A stretch of DNA of 64,000 bases. Source: Anaeramoeba flamelloides. Its lineage: Eukaryota; Metamonada; Anaeramoebidae. The notes under the pieces are model-generated. The model worked only from the letters and a program-made list of their open reading frames with translations. It was not told the DNA's origin and did no database searches. How positions within the stretch are numbered: position 1 is the stretch's first letter; each line of letters opens with the position of its first letter. The stretch lies in the NCBI GenBank assembly GCA_027625915.1, contig JANTQA010000032.1, forward strand, positions 14,400,001 to 14,464,000, given 5' to 3'. The position numbers were made by a program, and so were the translations under genes. Below are positions 36,774 through 49,191 of this stretch, in pieces.

Positions 36774-39700
36774 ATGCAATTAAATTTGATGAATAGAAGA
36801 TATACCACAATCAAAGAACTTTCTGCAACTGATGTACTGAAAGGAAAAACCGCAAACGAACTTAATACCTATTTCAAAAAAAATGGTGTTCAAAATAAAG
36901 AGAACGATTTCTTATATACTGCACTCTATTTAAAACTAGGAAAAGAAATCTTTCAGGTCTTGTTTCAATATAGGTGTCACAAATATATGAATGAAGGCTA
37001 CCAATGCAAAAATTTTTTATCCTATGCGCTCGAGCAAGCAGCACCGTTAGATCTGGTTAAATACTTCATTTCGAAAGGTGCAAATCCAAAATTGGTGAAC
37101 CCATTAGACTCATCGACACTACTACACGAGTGTGTCAAGTACAAATTAGGAATCAAGTATTTCAAATACTTTGCCAAGTTTCTTCGAATCACGAGCGAAG
37201 ACGGGAATGAAAACACGGTTATGGACTCTTTAACGATCAAAAAATTTGAAGATTTGGAGATCATTGAATTTCTCATTGACCATTTGCAAGACATTAATTT
37301 CAAAAACAAGGACAATGACACTCTTCTTCACCTTGCATGCCAAAATAGCAACCCAAACCTGGATTTAATTCAAAAAATGATTAACAACGGGATTAAAATT
37401 GATCTTGTTAATTGCGAGGGGAAACAAGCGTTTTCTTATTTAATCACAAGCGATGTTTCGATGGAAGTGATCCAATTCTTTTTAAACAAAAAGCAAAACA
37501 TCAACGAGTTTGCAGAGTATTCGACAACACTCTTAATGGGCGTATGTAAAAACAAAGAAGAATACATTGAGTATTGCCTCAAAAACGGAGCAGATGCAAA
37601 ACTATTAAACAGCTTTCACGAAAGTGCCTTGTATTACCTTCTTCAGAACAAGAACAGTAAATTAAAGCATTTCCAATTGTTCAAAGATTATGGTGCCCCA
37701 TTTGATTGCCGAAACTACAAGGCGGAAACAGTTCTTGACTTGGCATTAAAAAAGAGGCAGGAAGATTTGCAAATTCTCGAGTTTTTGATCCAAAACACAA
37801 ATTTAAAAACCCACAATAAAAAATTTTTAGATCCCTTAGCCATTGCTTTAAGAAAGAGGCTGCCTTTAACAATCATCAAATGTATAATCGAGAATGGCGG
37901 GGACTGCAATAAAGTAAATGTGTTTGGGGAGCACTCGCTCTTCCATGCAACAACAAAAAAAAGGCTGATCAACCACAAAATAATCGAATACCTTGTCAAA
38001 GAGAAAGGTGTAAAATTTGATTTTCGAAATAAAAAACGTTTGTTCCCATTGCAACAAGCAATAAAAAACCCCTTCGTACAATTGAAAACAATCAAGCTAT
38101 TAGTTAATTCAAGGATGAATATTAACAAATGTTATTTTCATCAGCCTTTTTGTCATTTATTGGCCAAAAATACAAATCTTAAAACAGAGGCTTGGGATTT
38201 CTTTATAGATCTTGGTATGGATATTTATAAAAAATCAAAACATTCAAATTCTAATCTTTTATCATTTACGATCAAGCACAAACGGTTTGATATTTTTAAA
38301 TATTTGGTTAAGATGAACCTGCTAGATGTAAACCAAATTAATAAAGATCAAGAAACACCAGTTTCTTTGGCATGTAGCATGGGACTAACAAAATATTTAA
38401 AATTAATGGATTCTCAAAGCCCAGATTATAACCACAAAGTAAATAATCTTCATTTCACTATTTCACTTTTTAATTATCTACTTATTTTTTAACACCATAT
38501 TCAAAATTTTAACAGAAACACCAAAATTCAATTTTTTTCAAAAAAAAAAATCCTATTTAATAAATTCAAGAAGAAATGATAAATTAGAACCATTCACCAA
38601 ATGAAATGTTAACAATTATTTCTAATTTGCAATATTCACAAAACAAAAAATCAATAATTATCAATACAAATAAATGAATAAAGAGCGTGTTAAAAATTTT
38701 GAGAGAGATCTGAATAAAAAATATATTGTTAAATTTATTTAAATTTCTATTATAATTATTGATCGATCAAATGATTAGATACCACCAACTAATTTTATTT
38801 GAGTTTTTTATTTTGAAGAACTTTTCTAAAACCCAATATCAATCATTGAAAAAAAAATTCCCATTAAGCCAAACGAAACAGATTAAGTAAATAAAAAAAT
38901 GAAATGAAAACAAAACAGAAAAAACAAAAAAATATTTTTCATAAAATGAGTGGAATTGTATTACTGTGATTCTTACAACTGTTTTCACTGTGTCACAAAA
39001 TTTTTGGATTTTAATTTACGATTTGTAATATCCATTCCAAAGCTACAGTTAACGTTACGAGAAACAGATATTGATTTTTTTATCCCCATACTTTCCTTTT
39101 TCTCGAACATGATTTTATAGCTATGTGATAGCCTATTATAAGCCTACCATGAAATCTGTGATAAATAGAAAATTCATTTTGTTTCTCATACTTGACTTTT
39201 TATATCCGAATTTTATGGTCATATGATAGCCTATTTCAAAAAATGAAATTTAAAAATAGACCAAAAATTTATACTTGTAATAATTTAAAAGTTGAATTTT
39301 TGACTACAAACCTTTCTGACTGATCAATAATTTTGAAAATTTTTCATTTTTTATGTGGATCTTCAATTTTTAAATACCTCAAAATCAAAATACAAGACTA
39401 TTTCAAAGTTATTATTAAATTGAATCTTAATTCTTTGTAATCTTTGTTTTGAAATTTTGAATTTGATTCAAAAAACAACAAAATTTTTTTTTGAAACTAT
39501 CAAATAAGAAATTTTTAAAAAAAATCCTATTTCAAACCATAAAATTATGTGATATCGTAGAACATAAGATTTTTTTTAGAATAAATAGTCTATGTCAAAA
39601 ACCATAAAATTTTGTAATAATCTATCATTGAAATTTTTTTTGGATTTAATAGAGATGAGAAAATCAATTTCTATTTGACAAATTTCACATGTATATTTGG

Positions 39701-42700
39701 AATGACTGGAATTAAACATCCTAAGTAAGAAAAATTTTTTATGTGAATATAGAGAAAATTTTGAAATTTTAATGATGGATTGTTTTGATTATTCTCTTTT
39801 CCATACACATCCATACTCCCACACACTATCCCTTCCTCCAAATTCTTATGTGTGCAAATTTGGATTTCTTTTTCTTTTTTCACATTGTATACAAATCAAG
39901 TAAAACTTTGGGAAATAAGTCTAAGTTGAGCTTTCAAATGATTATCTCCTTCATACGCACATACACAATTTCATGAGAAACTAGTTTTATTTTTTTTTAA
40001 AAACTAATTATTTTTCAAATTTATTTTTTATTTTTTGATATTCATTCAAAAAATGATGAATTTTTAAAATTTTATTTTTATGAAAAATCAAAATGAATAA
40101 AAATCTGGGGTAATTTGAAAAATAATTAGTGTTTAAAAAAAAAAATATTTATATTGTTACAATAGATATACAAAAATTTTTTGACTATGTTCACCATTCA
40201 CTTATTTATTATTCAATTAAAAAATTTATAAAAAATCAAATTATTGTAAAATATCTACTTGCTTATTACTCAAAAGAAGGAATTGGTGTTTATCAGGGAG
40301 ATCCATTATCTCCTTTATTATTTGGATTTATTACTCATTTACTCTTAGAAAAAAATCAAATCACTGGCATTGCATGTTAAATGTTCGCTGATGATCTGAT
40401 TTTACTTATGAAAGGATCATTAATAGAAATCATTTTTCAATTACAAAAAATAAGCAAAATAATAAGAGATTTCGGAATGAATCCTAACAATGATAAAACT
40501 AAAAAATCTTTAATTCCAAAGTAAAAATTATATCTTGGTATTTGACTAGAGAAAAAAACTCAGTTAAAATTCAACCTAGATAAAGTTAAGACCAATTTCA
40601 AAAAATTAATCAATATCTTACAACAAAAAAAAATTTTTTCTAATGGGTTAAAAATTCAGTTTTTTAAATCTGTATTACATATTCAATTATTATATGGATT
40701 AGAAATATTTGATTTGACAAAAACAGATTTTAACGATATTGATACTTGGATTAATAAAAAAATTACAAAATTTTTATTAATCAACCCACAGCCCCCTAGG
40801 CTTATTTATAAAACTGAACCAAAAATTGATCCCGTCAGAATAACGATATATAAAAGAAGATAAAAGTGAATTCAAAAATTAAAAATCCTCCGTTTTGATG
40901 AATTAATTAATTATCCCCCTTATTGAAAAAAAAGAATCAGAAAATATTAATTGGCATTTCAAAAATTTAAAACAACTAGAAATATGAACTAGAAAATTTC
41001 AGAATTAAAAATTTAGAAAATAGTCCAAGTTGGAAATGTAGTTTAGTTTTCCAGAATTCAAAAGAAACGAGTAAAATCAAAGATTTTTCTCAATTCTTTT
41101 AAATTCTGGAAAAGCTAACAAGGTCAGTTTTCTTGAGGTTTTTGGTTTTAATTTTTTAAGCGTTCTAGGTTTTTTTGAGTTCTCTATTTATTTGTGAAGT
41201 GTTCTAGGTTTTTTATTTCTAAAGTAAAAAAAATCTAACGAAAATCAATAGATTTTTTAAAATAAAATAGAAAACCTCAAAAAAACCTAACGAAAATCAA
41301 TAGATTTTCCAAATAAAATAGAAAACCTCAAAAAAACCTAGAACACTTCATAAATACTTAGAAAACTCAAAAAAACCTAACGAAAATCTATTGATTTTCC
41401 AAATAAACAGAAAACTCAAGAAAACCTAACGGCGGTTTTTTTTAATTTATGAAATTAAAAGAAATTTTAAATAAATTTTATTTTTATTTTTTAAATAAAA
41501 AAACCTAACGGTAAAACAAGAGGGGTTAATACCCCCCCCCTTAAATAATAATAAGAAAAAATTTCATCATTTTTTTATTAACTTGAGACTATTCAGTAAA
41601 ATACAAATCATATCTAAAAATATTTTTTATACCAAAATTGGATCGGGCAGAATTAATAGGAGTAATGTGAAATAGAAATCATTTTTCCGAATCTAAAAAT
41701 ATTTTTTTACAAAAATATGAAAATTGAAAGTATTAAAAATTGATACTTAAACTGTTTTGTTCACTTTTTTAAGCAGTTATAGTAAAAAAAAATTTTGATA
41801 TTAAATTTTTTAAAACCGTTGTAATATTATTTTAACACAATAAAAAAAACAAAATTATATATGTTCCTAAAATTTTGAGAATATGGTCCTTGTTTTTTTT
41901 TTCTCATTTTACTCTTGTTATTGAATTCTCAGGTTTTTATCTATTTCTTTGTATTGAATTGATATTATTCATAATTGGATAAATTATTTTCTAAAACGGG
42001 GTTTCTATACAACTTAACGAATAAATGTAGATTTAGAACGAATACGTGAGGATTATTTTTTTACTTTTAATTTCCTTTATCCTTAAAGTCTAAGATAAAA
42101 AGATGAGAATTCAATAGTTAATCACAATTTAAAAAAAATGTAGTTTTTTTTTATTTATTTATTATTGAAGAAGTGTAAATTACACTCTAGATGTCCTTTT
42201 ACTTAAATCCCTCCCAAAGGACATTTAAGTATAAAATCATAAATTTCACGATTGTTCAAGGGAAAGACATACATAATTTTTTTATGTTTAAAAAGCAAAA
42301 ACAAAAAATTGAAAAGAAAAAAGAAAAAAAATAAAAAGGAAAAAAATTGAAATATAAAAAGGGTTTATAAGAAACAATTGATAAAAAAATCAAAAAAAAA
42401 AAATCAATTTTATCTTTAATTAACAACACCCAAAATCACAGCCACGATACTTTTGATTAATTTATTTTAATTTGATAATTGATCATTAATGTTCATTTGG
42501 GGATCGTTATTTAATTTGTTGTAATTGCTTTTTTTTTTTTTTTTTTTCTGATTTGCTTTAAACAATTGGAAATTTTTTAGCCTTTGCTTTTTGGTTTGTA
42601 TTTTTAAGTTACTCATACTTTTGTGCTTCAGTGTCTCGGTATTATCGAGTAATCACTTGATCTTTTCCCTTTGTAACTCTTCTTCCCAATATAAAGAAGA

Positions 42701-45700
42701 TTTAGTCAGGGAAAAAATGAAAAAAAATAAAAAATATAGTTTTTATAAGTTGATATAACATTATTTTTTTATGAAAATTCTTTATTCAAACTCAAAGATA
42801 TGAAAGTTATTTTTTTTTTATAAGATAAGCAAAAAAAAAATGATAAAAAATAACCAATTTTCTGGAATATTTATATTGGTTATTTCTTGAAAAAAGATCT
42901 TTCTTGAATAATACTCTACTAATTTGGAGAATTATTGAATTTTTCAAATTTTTTTTTTTTTATTTTTTCCCTTTCAGATCACACCACTTCAATGAAAAAT
43001 AACTCACACAATTTGACTCATTGTTTTGAAAATGAAAAATATATTTTTCTTTCTAGGTAATATAAATATTACCATATCAAGAAAAATACATCACTTATTT
43101 TCTCAAATTCATTCAAACAACAACAGTTATTTTTTTTTTTTTAAAAGATAAGCTAAAAAAAATGATAAAAAATAACCAATTTTCTGGAATATTTATATTG
43201 GTTATTTCTTGAAAAAAGATCTTTCTTGAATAATACTCTACTAATTTGGAGTATTATTGAATTTTTCAAATTTTTTTTTTGTTTTTAATTTAACTTATTG
43301 GGTTGTTTGAAAAAGTCTCTAAATATTAAAAAAGGAAGATATAAATACTAATAGAAATAGAATAAATGTGAATTTTGTATCGATCTAATTTAACCACTTA
43401 TTAATTTTTAAAAACAAAATCGTATTTTAAATCTATTTTAGTTAATTCGTGACATTTATTTTGAAATTTTAAAAGAAATGAAGAAATAACTTTTAGAAAA
43501 ATGTTGAATTCTTGATAAAAAATTTTTTTTTAGTTGTGGTAATTTCTTGTAGAACTTTTTTTACGAATTCTTAAAAATTTGTAAAAAATTAATGATCTAA
43601 AATGAATAAAAAAAACTAGAAAGAATTTTTTTTATTTTTTTATTATTATTTTTTTTCCTGAAGATCCTCACCACTTCAACGAAAAATAACACAGGCAATT
43701 TAACTGATTGCTTTGAAAATGAGGAATATATTTTTCTTTCTGGGTTTGATAAATATCACCATATAAAGAAAAATATATTACTTATTTTCTCAATTTCATT
43801 CATATTAACGACAGATAAAGATATAAAAGTTGACAATAAAAACAAAACAAAAATTCAGGACATTTCTCTAATAAAAAAATTTTTTTACAAAATGTTATAA
43901 ACGTGTTGTAAAGGTGTTATAAACGTTTAAAATGTTATAAATTTTTATAATAACAACTTTTACATCATATTTATCTTTATTATAAAATGTGTTATAAAAT
44001 TTACAACATGTTGTAAGCCTGTTATAAGAATATTTTTCAAAAAATATTGAAAAAATCATCATATAATTGGAAATTTTGTTCTAAAAATGTTATATAGATG
44101 TTATAAAAAAAGTTTTTTATTAGGGTTTACTAATTGTTTAAATAGATATTATTATGTAAAATTTAATACTCAAATATATTTTGTACTTTATGTTTACAAT
44201 GTGAACATAAGGAAATAATAGAAAATATTGATCATTTTTTATGGGTATGTCCTTCCTATGGAAATAATAGATTAATATTTCAAAATAAATTAAAAAGAAA
44301 AAAATCTCAATGAATTAAATTTCAATCAAAACAATTTGAAATTATTTTCATTAATTAATAACAATTTAATCTATGATTTTATGATCAAATTTTTGAAAGG
44401 GGATTCTTTGTTTAAGGTCAAGCTGAGAGTGTAATTTACGCTTCTTTAATAATAAAATAAAAAAAAAGTTTTGTTTTTTTTCTCAAAAAAATTATTAGAA
44501 ATTACCAAAAGTGTTCTTATTTTACAAATATTTCTTTTAATTAATACTTTTTACCATTCTTTTAAATTTCTCATATAGAATAAAATTGGGAATTCTTGTC
44601 TTCATAATGCGCTTTTTATCAATAAAGGTCTATGTAAATATTTAATTTTAAAAGGTGTCAATGTAAACACACAAAATATGAAGAAAACAACACCACTGCA
44701 TTTGGTGTTGCTACATTCTTTAGATTTGAAATTTTTAAAATTGCTTTTAAAAAATGGAGCTGATCATAGTATTCTAGATGAAAGAGGACTCACGCCAATC
44801 CACAAATTATTTTTTGAACCAAGTTCCCAAGAAATATGTGTGATGAAAAATGTAAATTTTAAAAAACCTTATCTTCCTATATCAAAGCAACAGAAAGATA
44901 ATTTGAAACGAAAAGATGTAGATCTAATTGAAAAATATTTGAATATATGTACGGTGAATGGTATAGATCTAAAGGGATTACCTGGGAGGAATCTTATCAC
45001 ATATCTTCTAGAATATAAATTTCCTGGTAAATATGTTTACCGTTTAATTTTAGAAAATGGATATGATCCAAACTATATCGACAAAAATAATCATTTTGAC
45101 AATGATGATATAAACCCATTACTTTATCTCTGTCAACATCTATCAACAAAGTTTCATTTATTGAACATTTTATTAATTTATGGTGCAGATCTTGAATGCG
45201 AAGCAAAAAATGGTTTAACGCCGATGGTGTATATTGGTTCAAGCCACTTTAAAAAGCATTTAGCAAAATTTAAAAGTTATCAAAACGATTTTTTAAATTT
45301 GTATAGAAATCAAATTCAAACTGATTTAGAAATAAATGGGATCAAAATTAATAGACTCTTTGTTGAAACAAGAATTGGAATGGAATTAGATGAAAAGAAT
45401 ATTCAAACATTAGAAAAACATCCTGCAAAATATTTAAATTGGTTCTTTGAATGGATATATTCTGGATTTGAAACACATTATAGTGCCTACAAATTAAAGA
45501 GAATAAAAAGAATCTGCTATACTCTTGGGTTTTATAAGCAATTCCAAAGTAAAAGTAGAAAGAAGGGGTTACAAACAGATCTTTATTCATTATTTAAGAA
45601 CAATTTAGAATCCGATTTTACTCTGATTATTGGTGAAGAAAAACTTCATTTACACAAATTTGTTTTGGCTGCAAGATCAAATCTATTTAGAGAATTGTTT

Positions 45701-45946
45701 AAATTCACTTCAGGAAACGAAAATGTAGACCAAATACATGACTATACTAAAAGCGGATTTCGTTCAATCAAGATTATTATCAAATTTTTATATACGGACA
45801 AAATACATTTGAAGGAAAGTGACAAAATTGACCTTATCATGGATGAATTAGAATATATATACGATTACTACCAATTAAATGAAAATTGTCTTTTTTTCTC
45901 TCTTTTAGATTCTGAAAGGAAAAGATTAGTTCACAGACATTTATAA
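36774..45946 (+). CDS. Ankyrin-repeat protein with C-terminal BTB/POZ domain, 2 exons
   Basis: Exons 36774-38438 and 44579-45946 join in phase 0 to 1010 residues (donor AAA|GTAAAT, acceptor CATATAG|AAT), completing an ankyrin unit across the junction (YNHK then NKIGNSCLHNALF). Residues from about 80 to 780 are degenerate ankyrin repeats, seen as N-D-T-L-L-H-L-A-C, ETVLDLALKK, ETPVSLACSMG and TPLHLVLLHS with about 33-residue spacing. Residues about 806-868 (INRLFVETRIG ... WFFEWIYSG) look like a degenerate BTB. A better BTB follows at about 899-1010 (SDFTLIIGEEKLHLHKFVLA, ARSNLFRELF, IKFLYTD). Ankyrin-BTB proteins are often adaptors for CUL3 ubiquitin ligases, but the target is unknown. Codons near 37000-38000 are richer in G and C than elsewhere. 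The intron is 6140 nt and holds a LINE. The first ATG was chosen; M6 is possible. Confidence 0.88.
38499..39010 (+). mobile_element. Repeat family C, copy 3
   Basis: Full-length relative of 20382-20900, starting TTCAAAATTTTAACAGAAAC and ending GTGTCACAAAATTTTTGGAT. It begins about 60 bp inside the ankyrin-BTB intron. It keeps TTGATCGATCAA in the middle. Confidence 0.7.
40129..40980 (+). mobile_element. LINE (non-LTR) reverse transcriptase remnant
   Basis: One reading frame runs about 850 nt without indels but with about seven in-frame stops. It shows RT motif A (VTIDIQKFFDYV), motif B (YQGDPLSPLLFGF), motif C (MFADDLILLMKG), KLYLGI, then a thumb-like region ending FDLTKTDFN and PRLIYKTEP. 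The order and the FADD and QGDPLSPLLF forms are typical of non-LTR elements. Everything upstream of motif A is missing, so it is 5' truncated. It is in the same orientation as the host gene. The C-terminal zinc knuckle is at 44150, 3 kb further on. Confidence 0.88.
41040..41530. repeat. Hairpin-module cluster 2
   Basis: H1 at 41048-41118 is a 70-bp palindrome with arms of about 32 nt and a 3-nt loop. It is followed by a third module, H3, built on GTTTTCTTGAGGTTTT ... AAGTGTTCTAGG and its inverse CCTAGAACACTTCATAAATA, with CCTAACGAAAATC repeated three times (41235-41395). An H2-like hairpin lies at 41437-41515. A short C-run block (TTAATACCCCCCCC then TTAAATAATAATAA) ends the cluster and recurs at 48680-48715. 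Confidence 0.7.
42135..42715 (-). mobile_element. Repeat family A (LINE 3'-end-like), copy 2
   Basis: Reverse orientation of the 29610 copy. On the minus strand a frame reads LYWEEELQ, then LLDNTETLKHKSM, then a K-rich run, ending NDQLSN and a stop. Downstream comes GGACATCTAGAGTGTAATTT and an AATAATAAATAAATAAA tail, which matches the LINE end at 44.4 kb. Confidence 0.65.
42822..43812 (+). repeat. Recent local duplication (A-B-A'-B')
   Basis: Block A (42822-42960) recurs almost unchanged at 43145-43282. It contains a small hairpin, AATAACCAA ... TTGGTTATT. Block B (42961-43125, with CACCACTTCAATGAAAAATA) recurs more diverged at 43655-43812. Repeat distance for A is about 323 bp. The pattern suggests slippage or gene conversion between transposon remnants. 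Confidence 0.7.
43871..44120. mobile_element. Small TIR element, 250 bp, with TGTTATAA subterminal repeats
   Basis: Inverted ends ATAAAAAAATTTTTTTAC and ATAAAAAACTTTTTTTAT (other strand), flanked by TA (43869-43870 and 44121-44122). TGTTATAA or its inverse occurs at least eight times inside. No coding sequence is visible. Confidence 0.65.
44150..44460 (+). mobile_element. LINE 3' end with zinc-knuckle motif
   Basis: The plus strand encodes CLQCEHKEIIENIDHFLWVC, a Cys-x2-Cys ... His-x4-Cys knuckle seen at the C-terminus of many non-LTR elements, followed by stops. The sequence ends GAGTGTAATTTACGCTTC and an AATAATAAAATAAA tail. It is probably the other end of the LINE whose RT is at 40129, separated from it by later insertions. 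Confidence 0.75.
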
Positions 45947-47457
45947 AGCAGCAATTGTAAAAATTCAGCAAATAATTTCAAAAACGTAAAATGGAAAATT
46001 TCCACACAAAACCTTAGCCTACTAAAATATCCTAATTGTCTTTAAAATAAAATTTGTTTTTTGAATTGTTATGAAAAGATTCTGAGATATGGTATTTATA
46101 AATAATTATCATAGAAAGAAAATTTTCGAATTAAAAATTATATTGGAGCCTACAGAAAAAAATAGCTTGAAAAATGCTTTTCAACACGTTGAAAATTTTT
46201 TCATATTTTCTTGTGATTTTATTATTTTTCAATGAAGATTTATCCTAAATTTTTTTTTTTTGAAAAGTTTGTTTTAAATATCAAAAACTTCCAAGTTTTA
46301 ATAATTAAAATGCATCATTCTTTAATGGTATTTTTTTGGGTACCTTACCACCCTCAAAATGGCCTGAATACTTGATAAAAAAATCATACATTTTCATAGG
46401 ATATTTTAAAATCACATATAATATTTATTTTATCTATCGATTAACAGCCAAAAGACATATATATATATATATATTTGAATTATAAAAAAATATTTAAAAA
46501 TATACAAATTTTTCTTGTTTTTTTTTTCATTTAAAAATTTTGGAAATTTTTTCAACACATAACTTTTTTCAAATTTAAATTTTTTCATCATCAGTTAAAT
46601 TTCAATTCGCAGTAGATTTTTTTTTTTTTAATTTTTACAATTTTTTACTATTGTATAATTTTTGACTTTTTAAAATATAGATATTTAAAAACAATATTAT
46701 TGAATAAGAGACCTTTGATGAAAAATAATTTTTCAAGATCTGTATTAATTTAGATTGACAAATTCAATTTTTAAAAAGATTTTATTCAAATTTTTTATCA
46801 ATTATAAAATTCAAAAATAAAAAAAAAAAAATTCTTTTTTTCTATAGTAATGGAGATTACTTTATTCTAATTGAATAATATTAAAAAGGATAGTATTAAA
46901 AAAAATAGCCTAAGATGAAAATAAGTCATGGCATCATTATTAATGGATAATATTCTTAAAATTATTGTATATATATAAAATTTAAAATCAAAACCTTTTT
47001 ATAAATAACCAAATTTTTTATGAACTCGGTAAAAAACCAACATAAAGTTCATTAAGGCGAGGATTCTAAAGAATAATTATTTTTTGTTTGATAATCATAA
47101 GTTGATCTACTTAATTTAAAAAAAAATGAGTTGTATAAAAGTTTTCTCGGAATTTAGATAATCAAAGTTTTTATTTTTGTTTTTGATAGATTGAATTTTA
47201 TTTTGAACACGTCTAATTTAATGTATCATCATTTTAATAAGTATTTAGTTATAGTTTTTAAGGATTTGATTCTTCAAGAAAAGAAATTATTTATAAATGA
47301 CAAAAAAATTTTCCTAATATTTAATTTAAAAATCTTGTCAAGGATTATTTTCTTGTAGGGATTTTTTTTAATTCAATAATTTATTTTTTTTAAATTTGGA
47401 AGCAAATAGTTTTGCCGGTAAAAAAGTAATTGGAGATTTAATTGATATCAACCCCAT
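45947..47457. other. Gene-free AT-rich spacer
   Basis: It has a (TA)n run at about 46459-46476 and nothing else that I can name. Confidence 0.5.
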
Positions 47458-47979
47458 TTATAAATTTTTGACACACCCAAAATCAAATATAGGTAAAATA
47501 AAACTCAATTTATTATGTTTTTCCACATGTAATATATAACTTCATTTAAGTTACCCAGTATCAATGTTTTTAAAGTAATCATTTTAATCCAAATTTAAGA
47601 AAAAAATATAAAACGAAAAAAAAAAAATTGGTGTGTCCAAAATAATGAAACGAGCTCAACAAAAAATGTATTGGTAAATTTGTTGAAATTTCACTAACAA
47701 TTGTTGATGGATCAAATGATAAGATATTATCTAACCTATTGTATATGTCATTTTTCCAATTTAAGAAACTCAACACTAACATTCTATCAATCATCGAAAA
47801 AAAAAATTCCAGATCTAACGAAATAGATTACATAACTCAAAAAAAGGAAACAAAAACAAAACAAAAAAGACAAAAAAATGAAATAGTTTGAAAAATCAAA
47901 ATTATTCTCAAATTGAAAGTAAAGCTGAGTATTGCTATTCTTTCAACCGTTTAAACTGTGTCCAAATTTTTGGAATTTG
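47458..47979 (+). mobile_element. Repeat family C, copy 4 (most diverged)
   Basis: Starts near AAATTTTTGACACACCCAAA and ends GTGTCCAAATTTTTGGAATT; the middle keeps TTGATGGATCAAATGAT. It is alignable to the other three copies along its length. Confidence 0.6.
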
Positions 47980-48298
47980 ATTTATATTAAAAGAAATTTT
48001 TCACATTTTTATTTTTTTTTGTTTTTAGATATATTTAGTTTATTTTGCTGAATTCAGTGTTTTGTTTCAGTATTCATAATAAACTTAAAATTTTCTCAAT
48101 AAATTCAATTTTATTCATATATTTGAAGGGTTTAGTAAGATTTCGAAAAAAACAAATAAAAAAAAAAGGAAATAGTTTTGTAAACACAAACAATAATTCC
48201 TACCGTTATGAAAACGTTCCAAATGCTTTTTAAAAATGAATTCTAAGGTTTATATCAATAATATATGAAATAAAAAATTGAAATTAATCTTGTTTTTA

Positions 48299-49135
48299 AG
48301 GTTTGCAATCGCTGAAATTAGAAAAAAGATTATCTTGTGTCAGGGTATGGTAAGCCTATTCATTTGATTCCTTATTAGATCGAAATTTATGCTTGGTATG
48401 GGTTGTAAGAGCTGTTCAAAATAGCAATTTTTGACAATTTAGTTATTTATTCTTTGGAACTGCTCAGCCTATTAAAATAATCGCAAAATCTGGATCTTGG
48501 AATTAAAAAAAATTAATATATCAAATAGATGTACAAATAATATTATTACTATTTTTGAGATTATTACAAAAAAAGATTCATCAAGTTTATTAGCCTTAGT
48601 GGATAATAAACTTATCTTTGAGTCTTTAATAAGATTCCTAAATTTTAATTAAGGAATTTGGGCACATAAGAGGTTTTATTAACTCCTCCCCCTTAAATAA
48701 TAATAAAAAAAAATTTAGTTTCTTTTTTTTTCATAAATCCGAATTGAATCTTGTAAGAATAATATATAGAAAGATAAGTCTTATTAAAAAATGTGATTTA
48801 TTGGTTATTGATTGAAATTTTGAATTATGTTTGGTTTTATTGGGAGCTTTTAAAAAATTTTATTTTTTCATTTGGTTAATTGACAAAAAAGGAAATCAAG
48901 ATTTTCTTCTATAACCCAAAAATCAAAATTTATTCCAAATATCTACCAACACATTAATCTCACATTCTTCAATTCGGATTTAGAAAAAAAAAAAATAAAT
49001 TCTCAAAAATTGCCATTTTGAACCATTCTTAAAATCCATACCAAGCATAAATTTCGATCTAATAAGAAACAAATTAATAAGTGGCCTAACTTTATACAAG
49101 ATAATCTTTTTTCTAATTTCAGGGATTGTAAACCT
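48299..49135. mobile_element. Long-TIR element family 'AGGTTTACAATC', copy 3 (837 bp)
   Basis: The left end AGGTTTGCAATCGCTGAAAT and the right end (inverse of AGGTTTACAATCCCTGAAAT) continue as arms of about 150 bp including AGATTATCTTGT and CAAAAT(A/G)GCAATTTTTGA. TA flanks both (48297-48298 and 49136-49137). The right half shares GTTTGGTTTTATTGGGAGCT with copy 1. It ends 56 bp before the CS-Sel1 start codon. Confidence 0.75.
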
Positions 49136-49191
49136 TAAAAACAAGAGCAATTTATTTTTTCTAATTTTGTTGTGTAAAAATTTGTACAAAA

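Larger units (their letters stand above)
38439..44578 (+). other. Giant (6140-nt) intron of the ankyrin-BTB gene
   Basis: Its contents, left to right, are a family C copy (38499-39010), featureless DNA (39010-40120), LINE RT remnant (40129-40980), hairpin cluster 2 (41040-41520), featureless DNA, a family A copy in reverse (42135-42715), a duplicated block (42822-43282), a small TIR element (43871-44120) and a LINE 3' end (44150-44460). About half is identifiable mobile DNA. Confidence 0.85.
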
